A stretch of DNA of 64,000 nucleotides from Hyphomicrobium_A sp964493785 (GTDB lineage Bacteria > Pseudomonadota > Alphaproteobacteria > Rhizobiales > Hyphomicrobiaceae), in contig CAZBPM010000007.1 in the NCBI GenBank assembly GCA_964493785.1, positions 62,001 through 126,000 of the forward strand, written 5' to 3'. Below, piece after piece: positions 17,967 to 26,165 of this stretch. Position numbers and translations under genes: made by a program. Positions within the stretch are counted from its first letter, which is position 1, and every line of letters begins with the position of its first letter. Under the pieces are notes generated by a model. The model did no database searches. It was not told the origin of the DNA and saw nothing but the letters and a program-made list of their open reading frames with translations.

Positions 17967-18704
17967 ATGACCGCAATCCACTTGAATGATGTGTGCGTCA
18001 GCTTCGCGTCCTACGGCGCAGGCCGGCAATCGCTCAAGCGATATTTCCTTCGCGGCCTCACCAGATCTCCAGACGAGAGCACATATCGCGTCGACGCGTT
18101 GCGCAACATCAACCTGTCGGTAAACGACGGCGAGCGCCTCGCACTCCTCGGCCGCAACGGCGCGGGCAAATCAACGCTCTTGCGCGTATTGTCAAAGGTC
18201 TACGAGCCGACGCAGGGCACCATCAGCATCGACGGTCGCACCGCGAGCGTGCTCTCCTTGGGACTGGGCTTCTTTCCCGACTCGAGCGGTCACCGCAACA
18301 TCGTCACCAGCAGCCTATTCTACGGCGCCGATCTGCGCCACGCACGCGAGCAGCGGGATGCCATCGCCGCATTTGCCAACTTGGGCGATGCCCTTGGCCG
18401 CCCGGTCCGCACCTACTCAGCCGGTATGCAGATGCGGCTGTCGTTTGCCATCGCCACAGCCTTCGAGCCGCAGATACTCCTCCTGGACGAGGTGGTCGGC
18501 GTCGGTGATCGGCAGTTTGCAGAAACCGCGCGAGCCCGCATCGATAGCATCGCAAGCGCCGCTCGGATCGTCGTTCTGGCCAGCCACGACGAGCAGGCGC
18601 TGCGTCGCCACTGCACGCGCGGGATCGTCCTCTCTAGCGGCCGGATCGTTTTCGACGGCCCCATTGAGGATGCCATCGGCTACCATCAGGCAGACAACGC
18701 GTGA
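17967..18704 (+). CDS. ABC polysaccharide exporter ATPase (Wzt/KpsT-like)
   Basis: A 245-residue ABC ATPase. Walker A is GRNGAGKST (about 62-70), the signature is YSAGMQMRLSFA, Walker B is ILLLDEVVGVGD, and the switch His is in LASHDEQAL. The ~30-residue N-terminal insertion before the first conserved strand is typical of Wzt/TagH. It stops right after the nucleotide-binding domain, so it lacks the C-terminal carbohydrate-binding domain of O9a-type Wzt and is closer to KpsT. The ATG at 17967 follows the permease stop by 11 bases. Confidence 0.9.
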   Translation: MTAIHLNDVCVSFASYGAGRQSLKRYFLRGLTRSPDESTYRVDALRNINLSVNDGERLALLGRNGAGKSTLLRVLSKVYEPTQGTISIDGRTASVLSLGLGFFPDSSGHRNIVTSSLFYGADLRHAREQRDAIAAFANLGDALGRPVRTYSAGMQMRLSFAIATAFEPQILLLDEVVGVGDRQFAETARARIDSIASAARIVVLASHDEQALRRHCTRGIVLSSGRIVFDGPIEDAIGYHQADNA

Positions 18705-18796
18705 TCGCCACGCACTGAGCCGCCCGGCGTCTCAACGCCGGTTGTCTATCCATTGGTTCTATTGCATCTTTCGGAGTGACATCCGGGGGGATGATT

Positions 18797-19888
18797 ATGC
18801 GTTTTCGTGAGCTTGATGCGTGGCGGGGCCTGCTCGCGCTCGCCATTGTCTTTTTTCACGCCGACCTTTCCTTTGCGGGCTTCCCGGTGACCGCCTCTTA
18901 TATCGCGGTCGATGTCTTCTTCATGCTGTCCGCATTCGTCCTCGCCCACCGCTACCTCGCCGCGCCAGCGACCCTCACTCAGTTCATAAAGCGCCGCGCC
19001 ATTCGTCTCCTGCCGCTACATCTCGTTGTGCTCTTCTGCATCGCCGTCGGGACTGTCGTTGCGCGGCACTACGGTGCTCCCGCGATGTTCGCCGACGACG
19101 AGGCTCTCTCCGGCAGTATCCGAGGCGTGGCCCTGCTGGGGTGGGACGCCGCTCTGCTCAACAACATCTACATTCCCAAGCGCGAATTGAATGAATGGGG
19201 ACTCAACGGTGCCAGCTGGTCGATATCGCTGGAGCTTTGGCTCAGCCCGCTTCTGTTTCTCGCCTTCTGGCTGCGCGGCTGGCTGGCGGCGTTCGCCTGC
19301 GCCGTGATCTCGGCCGTGAGCTACGGTTACCTGTTCCTTGTCTATCAGCACTTGCACCTGGTGAAGGAGGGCGCCCGCTTCCTGCTCAACACGGGGTTCA
19401 TGCGCGCCGTCGCCGGCTTCGCGCTGGGCTACCTCTGCTATCAAGCATGGCGCTGGATCAGCCCGCGCCTTGACGCGCTCCCGCGCACCTGGGTCCTCGC
19501 CGTCGCAACGATGCTCGAACTGGCGATTGTCGCGTGGGCGGCGTACCTGTTCACGCAGCCGCTGCGGTCGATGACCGACTTCCAGATCGTGGCGCTGGGC
19601 CCGCTGTTGCTTCTGACGTTCGCGTTTGGTGGCGGTCTGCTGTCGAAGCTGCTTCTCGCCTGGCCGTTTCAGCTTCTAGGCGGCTTATCGTTTGCCCTCT
19701 ACCTCGTGCACCAGCCGATCGTCTTCGCGTTTCGGACGGCTGAAGTGCCGGTCGAGGCTCACACGATACTAGCGTGCTCGATTCTGGCGGCAGTCGCTGC
19801 CGCGGCACTCACCCGCTGCATACTGAGTTTGCTCGCTCGGCCTTCGCCGGACGCGGACGCGGCTCGGCAACTCGCGAATACGGTTTGA
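18797..19888 (+). CDS. Acyltransferase-3 family membrane O-acyltransferase
   Basis: A 363-residue protein with about ten transmembrane helices, starting MRFRELDAWRGLLALAIVFFHADLSF, the conserved acyltransferase-3 opening with the catalytic-type His. IAVDVFFMLSAFVLAHRYL and WSISLELWL are further family marks. It should add acetyl or succinyl groups to the polysaccharide (OatA/ExoZ-like). The start at 18797 is six bases after GGGGGG, while upstream GTG/ATG candidates at 18776 and 18791 lack spacing. It follows the exporter ATPase by 92 bases and converges on the WecG-like gene. Confidence 0.88.
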   Translation: MRFRELDAWRGLLALAIVFFHADLSFAGFPVTASYIAVDVFFMLSAFVLAHRYLAAPATLTQFIKRRAIRLLPLHLVVLFCIAVGTVVARHYGAPAMFADDEALSGSIRGVALLGWDAALLNNIYIPKRELNEWGLNGASWSISLELWLSPLLFLAFWLRGWLAAFACAVISAVSYGYLFLVYQHLHLVKEGARFLLNTGFMRAVAGFALGYLCYQAWRWISPRLDALPRTWVLAVATMLELAIVAWAAYLFTQPLRSMTDFQIVALGPLLLLTFAFGGGLLSKLLLAWPFQLLGGLSFALYLVHQPIVFAFRTAEVPVEAHTILACSILAAVAAAALTRCILSLLARPSPDADAARQLANTV

Positions 19889-19901
19889 GCGCCCGCCCGG
19901 C

Positions 19902-20714
19902 TCAGATGTTTGAGGGACGTCCCCTCTGCGCGAGCAACAGATACGCCGCGTGCGGATTGGTCAGCGCGTAGCGCAGGAACAGCCGGCGCGGCTCCAGTCC
20001 GAGCCGGTACAGCCACTCCATCCCGCTCGCCTGCACCCATCCCGGCGCCCGCGCGTTCTTGCCCGAGATGTAATCGAACAGTCCCCCGGCCGTTTTGATG
20101 AGGCCCACGCCGGTCAGCCGGTTGCGTTGGCGCACCGCGAACTCGATCTCCAGCGGCACCCCCCTTCCGACCCAAAGGATATCCGGCGCCGCTGCGTTGA
20201 TCTGCTCGACCACCGCCTGTTCCTGGTCGACGCCGAAGTACCCATCGCGCCATCCGACCAGCCGCAGCCTCGGATACGCCGCGCGGATGTTGCCCACCGC
20301 CGCCTTGATCCCCTCCGGATCGGAGCCCAACAGATAGAACCCGGCGCCCGTCGTCTCGGCCAGCCGGGCGACATCGTGAAATAGATCGGTCGTTGCCACC
20401 CGCTCCGGTAACGGCACGCGGCCCTTGAGCTTCGACGCAAAGACCAGCGGCATGCCGTCGGCGTGGATGAGATCGGCAGAAAGTATCTGCGCGCGCAGAG
20501 CCCGAGAACGGGCGCACTCCGATATGATCTGGCCGTTCGCCGACGTAATGAATGCCGGCGTCACGCCGGCGCTTTTGTGCGCCTTCGCCACGCGGAGCAT
20601 CATCTCTGCCGATGCCTCGCGGTCGATGACGGCGATCGGCAGCCCGCCGAGCCACGAAATCTGGATGCCCTCGCGCTCGATGAGCGTCGCCGGCTCGTCT
20701 GCAAGTGCGCTCAT
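19902..20714 (-). CDS. WecG/TagA/CpsF-family glycosyltransferase
   Basis: A 270-residue GT26 protein. FITSANGQIISECARS, ADLIHADGMPLVFASKLKG and GFYLLGSDPEGIKAAVGNIRAAYP match the TagA/WecG fold, and the C-terminal EWLYRLGLEPRRLFLRYALTNPHA is the usual membrane-contact helix. These enzymes add ManNAc(A), GlcNAc or glucose to an undecaprenyl-PP-linked sugar. The conserved 'VGLGxPKQE' segment reads WVGRGVPLEIEF here, lacking the usual Lys-Gln. It is divergent from the priming transferase gene, sharing about 220 bases upstream, so the two likely act in sequence on one lipid carrier. Confidence 0.88.
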   Translation of the reverse strand: MSALADEPATLIEREGIQISWLGGLPIAVIDREASAEMMLRVAKAHKSAGVTPAFITSANGQIISECARSRALRAQILSADLIHADGMPLVFASKLKGRVPLPERVATTDLFHDVARLAETTGAGFYLLGSDPEGIKAAVGNIRAAYPRLRLVGWRDGYFGVDQEQAVVEQINAAAPDILWVGRGVPLEIEFAVRQRNRLTGVGLIKTAGGLFDYISGKNARAPGWVQASGMEWLYRLGLEPRRLFLRYALTNPHAAYLLLAQRGRPSNI

Positions 20715-20933
20715 GCGGGGATGGGTCCGACTGCTCAGCTGGGTGCAATGCCGCGGGATATCTTCGCGGCGACATTGAACGCGGGTCTGGGCAGTTCAAT
20801 CTGGAACAGAGTTTAACCTTACTCCCAGACGCCGCTCCACCGGTCACGACGAAGCTGCACATTCAGTGCATTGGATGAGCGCCCCCCGACCGGGCCGCCG
20901 GGCCAATCCGAATCCGTGGGAACCAACACGATC

Positions 20934-22394
20934 ATGAGCGTCACGCTTATCTCTCCATCCGCGGCCGATCCGCAATCGCGCGGCCGCAAGCGTCTCATGG
21001 GCGAGGCCCTATCGGTTGCGATCGTGGTCGCCAACGCCGCAGCCATCATCGCTGCAGCGGTCATCAGTGGCGTTGCCTATCACGAGCTCATCCGCGGCGA
21101 GCCCGGCAACGTCGGTATGTTCGTCCGCATCGGCGCCGTTATCGCTGCCGTCGTGGTTGTGACGGAGGCATTCCGCGGCCAGTTTCAGCTCAGCCGCTAT
21201 CTCAATCCGGCACCCAACGCACGGCGCATCGCGCAGCTCTGGACGATGAGCTTCATTATTCTGCTGACGCTCGGCTTCCTGCTGAAGCAGACCGAGATCT
21301 ACTCGCGCGGCTGGTTCATCGTTTACTATCTTAGCGGGCTGGGAGCTCTTCTCCTCCTCGATTTCGCCGCGGTGCAGCTCGTCCGCCGATGGACCGGCGC
21401 GCGCATCATCGCCACGAAGCGGATATTCCTCGTCGGCCTGGCGCATGAGGTCGAGAAGTTCATCGCCCAGCACGATCCAAACGAAAGCGGCATCGAGATC
21501 GTCGGCTGCAGGTTCCTCGACGAGGGACCGCTGCAAGTGGTCACCGGGGACGGGAAGCACGCGCTGCAGACGGAGTTGGAAAGCGTCATTCCCAGCGTGC
21601 GTTCGCTCGAGCCCGACGCGATCTATATCCTCACGCCATGGTCGGACCGTGTGACCATCGATGGTTGCGTCGAAGCCCTGCTGTCTCTGCCGGTCGAGGT
21701 CCACCTCGGTCCTGACTATGCCATAAGGAAATTCACCAACGCGCAGCTTCGGCGGGTCGGCCCAATCTCCAGCCTGCAACTCGTGAGGCTGCCGCTCTCC
21801 GGCTTCGAGCGCTTCCAGAAGCGCGCCTTCGACATCGCCGCCTCGCTATCGGGTCTCATTCTGATCTCTCCGCTTCTCGCCGTGGTGGCGGTTATGATCA
21901 AGCTGGACAGCAAGGGGCCCGCGTTCTTTCTCCAACGTCGCTACGGCTTCAACCAGCAGCCGTTTCGCATCATCAAGTTTCGCACCATGACCACGATGGA
22001 CGACGGTGCGGAGGTCAAGCAGGCCACCAAAAACGATCCGCGCGTCACCCGTGTCGGCCACTGGCTGCGCAAGCTGAACATCGACGAGCTGCCCCAGCTC
22101 ATCAACGTTCTTAAAGGAGAGATGTCGCTTGTCGGACCGCGTCCGCACGTGCTGGCGCACGACCGCCAGTACGAGCGGATCATCGCGCGCTATGCCGTGC
22201 GCCACAACGTGAAGCCGGGCATCACCGGCCTGGCACAGGTGAACGGCGTGCGCGGCGAGACGGACACGGTCGAGAAGATGCAGAAGCGGATCGACTACGA
22301 TCTGTCGTACGTCGAGAACTGGTCGCTGATGCAGGACATTGGCATCATCTTGCGGACCGTCGTGTCGTCGAAGGCCTACAACAACGCACACTGA
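20934..22394 (+). CDS. Priming polyprenyl-phosphate sugar phosphotransferase (WcaJ/PssY-like)
   Basis: A 486-residue bitopic enzyme. Four N-terminal transmembrane helices and a Rossmann-like soluble domain (about 125-280) precede the catalytic phosphoglycosyltransferase domain (about 290-486) with KRAFDIAASLSGLILISPLL, IIKFRTM, the DELPQLINVLKGEMSLVGPRP catalytic stretch and VKPGITGLAQVNG. It transfers a hexose-1-phosphate to undecaprenyl phosphate at the inner membrane, the committed step of polymer assembly. The ATG at 20934 starts just before the first helix; an in-frame ATG at 20871 would add 21 polar residues. Confidence 0.92.
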   Translation: MSVTLISPSAADPQSRGRKRLMGEALSVAIVVANAAAIIAAAVISGVAYHELIRGEPGNVGMFVRIGAVIAAVVVVTEAFRGQFQLSRYLNPAPNARRIAQLWTMSFIILLTLGFLLKQTEIYSRGWFIVYYLSGLGALLLLDFAAVQLVRRWTGARIIATKRIFLVGLAHEVEKFIAQHDPNESGIEIVGCRFLDEGPLQVVTGDGKHALQTELESVIPSVRSLEPDAIYILTPWSDRVTIDGCVEALLSLPVEVHLGPDYAIRKFTNAQLRRVGPISSLQLVRLPLSGFERFQKRAFDIAASLSGLILISPLLAVVAVMIKLDSKGPAFFLQRRYGFNQQPFRIIKFRTMTTMDDGAEVKQATKNDPRVTRVGHWLRKLNIDELPQLINVLKGEMSLVGPRPHVLAHDRQYERIIARYAVRHNVKPGITGLAQVNGVRGETDTVEKMQKRIDYDLSYVENWSLMQDIGIILRTVVSSKAYNNAH

Positions 22395-22402
22395 GCGCGC
22401 TG

Positions 22403-22675
22403 TTAATCCAGAAGCCACACGGCGAGCGCGATCCACGCCAGCCCGCACATACCGAACGCTGCGATCATCGGCCAGCGGGCCGATCTCGGCTCGACTTCTC
22501 GCGAAGCCGGCAGCAACGTATCGTGTGCCACCAGTTCGGGTGCCTGTGCACGAAGCAACGCCGACACGCGCTCGATGTCCTGGCGCGCCTTGACCTCGCC
22601 AGGCCTGCGCGTTCTTGTGACGCTCTCTATGGGAATGATGGCAGCAGGGACGTCGTCGAACTCTGCCGGGATCAT
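22403..22675 (-). CDS. Small putative tail-anchored membrane protein, unknown
   Basis: A 90-residue frame with a polar N-terminal two-thirds (AAIIPIESVTRTRRPGEVKARQ) and one C-terminal transmembrane helix (MIAAFGMCGLAWIALAVWLLD). No family is recognised. The start is uncertain: ATG at 22675 or earlier codons up to 22777. It converges on the priming transferase gene with an eight-base gap. Codon positions fit a real gene, but without homology I keep confidence modest. Confidence 0.45.
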   Translation of the reverse strand: MIPAEFDDVPAAIIPIESVTRTRRPGEVKARQDIERVSALLRAQAPELVAHDTLLPASREVEPRSARWPMIAAFGMCGLAWIALAVWLLD

Positions 22676-23027
22676 GGAGTCATCGTTCACGCTTGGCCAC
22701 TCACTAGCGAAAGCCCCGGGACGCTGGTTCCGGGCGGAAGCTCGCACTCTTTCCGCCCCGCGTGAGCCTTGTCGCACAGAAGCGCTTTGTTTACGCGGCG
22801 CATCGGGTTTTACGTTAAGTTGAAATTAATGCACCGCACCAGACGCCTCTTTGACGCCGAATAATTTGTCGCATGCCTCCGGGAAAGCTCGGAACGACCG
22901 AGCATTGCGCTCCCAGACAGGGTAACGCGCCTGGGTTGGGCCAGCTGTCGAAGTGGTCGGCGCAGAGCCACATAAGTATCTAATAATACGCAATAAATTA
23001 ATGCTGGGGGAGGGGCGGCAGCCACGT
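22676..23027. other. AT-richer gene-poor gap
   Basis: About 350 bases without a convincing gene. The stretch near 22975-23005 (TAAGTATCTAATAATACGCA and following) is far more AT-rich than its surroundings and could carry a promoter for the small minus-strand gene. I see no hairpin terminator, repeat or mobile-element remnant. Confidence 0.3.
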
Positions 23028-24521
23028 CTAGCGCAACAGAGCCCCGACCAGCGCGTAGCGCGGCGAATGCCCCGACCCGTCGATGCACTCCAGCGATCCA
23101 TTCCGGCTGAGCGTATGCAGCCGCTTGCCCGGCCAGACCGGCGGCGTGTGCAGCACGGTATCTACCCGCTGTTCGAAGCCCTCGGCGTCGAGCCGCAGCA
23201 CCTCGGCCAGCCCGATGCCCGTGCCATAGCCCCGGGCGCAATCCTGCACCGGCCGCCATAGCCGGCCCTCGCGGTGAAAGAAATTACCCGCCGGACGCGC
23301 TGCCCTCTGATCGACCAGCACCGGATCGAGATCGTGTGGGCGCCACGAACCCTGCAAACGACGCGCCGAATAGATCGACAGCGTGTCGGAATAGGAGCCC
23401 TGCCCGTCGCGCGTCGCGCCGAACAGCCACAGCGTGCCCTCGTGCGCGACCACCGTCGCATCCGACAGCTCGACCCCGCTGAGCAGCGTTGCCTCTTTCA
23501 CCCAGCGAGAGGGAAAGGGATCGGCTCTGTAGAGATCGACGCTTCTGTTGGCCGAGCTTTCGGGGATCATGTAGATCTGCCCGCCGTCCTCGATGAGGAA
23601 CGGATAAGACAGATGCCAGGGCTCTTCCAGCACGGTCCGCACCTCGCCGTGCGTGCCGTCGGGTTTCACCTCGACCATCGAGATCACGCCCTTCTGGGTG
23701 CGATGGTCCAGATCCTCGAAGAAGATGTAGTGCCGCCCTTCGACTTCAATCGGGAACGGGTCGGCGAAAAAGCGCCCCGGCACCGACGTGATGGTGCGCC
23801 ACTCCGGCCCATCGAGGCTCAGCGTGTCGTAGACGCCTCGGCCAGGCGCAACGAAGCGCCAGCCGATCTGCCAGTGCGGTGCGTAGCAGCACAGGTGATA
23901 GAGCCGCCGCACGACCGAGTGCACTAGCGATTTTGCCAGCTTCTGCGCGACTTTTGACGTCGAAACCGCCGCCGGGACAGTCCTGGCATCCCGTGTCACC
24001 TCGGCCCGTCGCCCGGAACAATATCTGCCGAGCGCCATGAGGATCAGCGTGATCGTGCGCTGATGCACCAGTTCGCTCGCCTCTCGCACCGAGCCTGCAT
24101 TGTCGGTGCCGGGCTCGCCGCAAGCCAAGGTCTGGCCCGTCGTGGCGTCGACGACGGCAACCCGTGGCGTGCGGCCGTCTAGCAGTGCGGCGTGCAGCGC
24201 GCTCTCTGAGGGGGTGCCGTCATAGAGGATCGCCAGGGTCAGATCGCTGTCTGCCGGAGCCCCCTCTCCGGACGCGACATCACCCCAGGCGATGCGGTCG
24301 CTGCCACGCGGGCCGGCAAGCCCATAGATCATTTGCTCCAGCTCGAAAAGGAGGTCGAGCGAGGCAGAGGGAACGGCGGCCGGCATGGCCACGAAGCTGC
24401 AGGAATGCCCCCGCTCTTCAAGCCGCGATTTCAAATCCAGCAGCCAGCGGCGGGCGCTGTCCGGATCGACCGCGATCTCGACGTTGAGGGCCTCAGGTTT
24501 CACCGATGGGCGCGTTAGCAT
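23028..24521 (-). CDS. GINT1-like beta-propeller transferase-related protein
   Basis: A 497-residue protein with two parts. Residues ~1-205 look like a formyltransferase/nucleotide-type fold (LDLLFELEQMIYGLAG). Residues ~220-497 form a GH43-like propeller with WRTITSVPGRFFADPFPIEVEGRHYIFFEDLDH, HLSYPFLIEDGGQIYMIPE and ARPAGNFFHREGRLWRPVQDC. The second part matches what is annotated as the N-terminal domain of glucosamine inositolphosphorylceramide transferase 1 (GINT1-like), widespread in bacterial glycan loci. I do not know the bacterial reaction. It is divergent from the GT4 gene at 24753 and belongs to the polysaccharide locus. Confidence 0.75.
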   Translation of the reverse strand: MLTRPSVKPEALNVEIAVDPDSARRWLLDLKSRLEERGHSCSFVAMPAAVPSASLDLLFELEQMIYGLAGPRGSDRIAWGDVASGEGAPADSDLTLAILYDGTPSESALHAALLDGRTPRVAVVDATTGQTLACGEPGTDNAGSVREASELVHQRTITLILMALGRYCSGRRAEVTRDARTVPAAVSTSKVAQKLAKSLVHSVVRRLYHLCCYAPHWQIGWRFVAPGRGVYDTLSLDGPEWRTITSVPGRFFADPFPIEVEGRHYIFFEDLDHRTQKGVISMVEVKPDGTHGEVRTVLEEPWHLSYPFLIEDGGQIYMIPESSANRSVDLYRADPFPSRWVKEATLLSGVELSDATVVAHEGTLWLFGATRDGQGSYSDTLSIYSARRLQGSWRPHDLDPVLVDQRAARPAGNFFHREGRLWRPVQDCARGYGTGIGLAEVLRLDAEGFEQRVDTVLHTPPVWPGKRLHTLSRNGSLECIDGSGHSPRYALVGALLR

Positions 24522-24752
24522 TAGAACCTTGAGCTGCGGACACGGCGCTGCCTAACCTGTTACAGGGGAACGCAAGGGGAGCGAGTTCGCACCGGCGATT
24601 TGGTTAATGGCGTGCCGGATCGTTTGGGGGTGTATCGGGAGCGCTGCCTCATTCGGTTCCGATCGTATCGTCGGCGCGTTTTCTGCCCGCGCTACGCTTT
24701 CGCGCCGACACCGCCTTCACAAGAAGTAGCCGACGATATCCAGCCAGGTCTC

Positions 24753-25964
24753 ATGCAAGCGCCGCCGACGACGACACCTCAGCCTCGCATCCTCCTCCTG
24801 CAGACGCAGTCGGAGAACGCCGGCGCCCAGGAGATCGCGCGCGTGCTCGGCAAAGGACTGAAGCAGCGCGGTTTCGATGTCAGCTTCGGTTTCTTCTATC
24901 GGCGCACGGCCGGTTACGATCAGGCGCCAGGCGTCTTCTTCGCCGCGCCCGAGCGGCCAGGCGGCATCGGCGAAACGTTGGCCATGGCGCGCAACCTGCA
25001 CCGCCACATCAAGCGGATCTCGCCCGACGCAGTCATCACCTTCCAGCACTACGGCAACGTCATCGGCGCACCTGTCGCGCGCCTTGCCGGCGTCGGTACC
25101 GTCATCGCCAATCTGAACACGGCGAAGGCGATCCTGCCGCGCTGGGTGCCTATCGCGGATTGGCTGCTCGCGACGCTGCGCATCTATTCGCGTGTGGTCG
25201 CCAACTCCATCGATACCGAAGCGGACTTCCGGGCGCTGCCCGCCCCATTCGGTCGTCACCTCATGCGGATCGACCACGGCTTCGAGCCCAAGCTCAGTCG
25301 CCTGTCGAAGGCCGAGGCGCGCGCCGCACTCTCGCTGCCCGCCAGCGTGACGCTGCTGGGCATGAGTGCGCGCCTGCACCCGGAGAAGAACCAGGGCGCC
25401 CTCATAGAGCTTCTTCGGCGCAACCAGGATTGGCACGTTGCGCTAGCGGGCCAGGGACCTTCGAGGCAGGCGCTGTCCGAGCACGCGGCGCGCGCAGGCT
25501 GCGCAAATCGCCTTCACCTCGTCGGAGAGCTAGAGCCCGAGCGTGTTGGGCTGTTCCTGAATGCCCTCGACGTATTCACCTTCACGTCGCTCCATGAGTC
25601 GTTTGGTCTTGCCGTCGTCGAGGCCGCGAACGCCGGCGTGCCGGTGGTCTCAAACGACCTCGACGTCCTGCACGAAGTCCTCCACACCGACGACGGCCCG
25701 TGCGCTCTCTTCGCCGATGTCTCCGATATTGCGGCCTTCGAGGCGGCCGTCGTCAGGGCGCTGACCGATACGGCGCTCCGCACCGAACTTGTTTCCCGCG
25801 GCAAGACGCTCCGCGGCCGATACTCGGTGGACGCCATGACCGATGGTTATGTTGCTGCCCTCGCCGACCTCGGCGTTTCCCCCTCGACCTGCGCCCAGCA
25901 CGCAGGATTACCCAACTGGCTCGCGGTACCTGTCGGGGTGGGCCTGAATTGGCCTCTGGGGTAG
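24753..25964 (+). CDS. GT4-family glycosyltransferase
   Basis: A 403-residue GT-B enzyme. N-terminal ILLLQTQSENAGAQEIARVLGKGL, middle VAGVGTVIANLNTAKAI-like acceptor-site region, and the donor-site set MSARLHPEKNQGALIELL, HLVGELEPERVGLFLNALDVFTFTSLHESFGLAVVEAANAGVPVVSNDL with the EX7E motif. The start at 24753 (MQAPPTTTPQPR) is preferred; the upstream in-frame ATG at 24600 adds 51 residues of poor quality. It is the last gene of the exopolysaccharide locus. Confidence 0.88.
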   Translation: MQAPPTTTPQPRILLLQTQSENAGAQEIARVLGKGLKQRGFDVSFGFFYRRTAGYDQAPGVFFAAPERPGGIGETLAMARNLHRHIKRISPDAVITFQHYGNVIGAPVARLAGVGTVIANLNTAKAILPRWVPIADWLLATLRIYSRVVANSIDTEADFRALPAPFGRHLMRIDHGFEPKLSRLSKAEARAALSLPASVTLLGMSARLHPEKNQGALIELLRRNQDWHVALAGQGPSRQALSEHAARAGCANRLHLVGELEPERVGLFLNALDVFTFTSLHESFGLAVVEAANAGVPVVSNDLDVLHEVLHTDDGPCALFADVSDIAAFEAAVVRALTDTALRTELVSRGKTLRGRYSVDAMTDGYVAALADLGVSPSTCAQHAGLPNWLAVPVGVGLNWPLG

Positions 25965-26165
25965 GGCGCGCAAGCCGCCGTGCTGCTATGAGATGAGCGC
26001 GCTAAGCCATCAAGTTATTGGTGCATTGCAGCAATATCTGAGCGTTGCGACCGTTAGAAGCTGCGTCTAACCTCAGCAGCTCAAAGAATGAGATCCTGAA
26101 CCGAAGTGTGCGGACGAGGGAAGCCGCATACCTCAAGGGACCGCCCAGGGGAAACCACTTCAAAG

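Noticed and set aside
20919..24590. GGAAC sequences near gene starts, examined as general-stress (EcfG-type) promoters
   Set aside because: None has CGTT at the required 16-17 base spacing.
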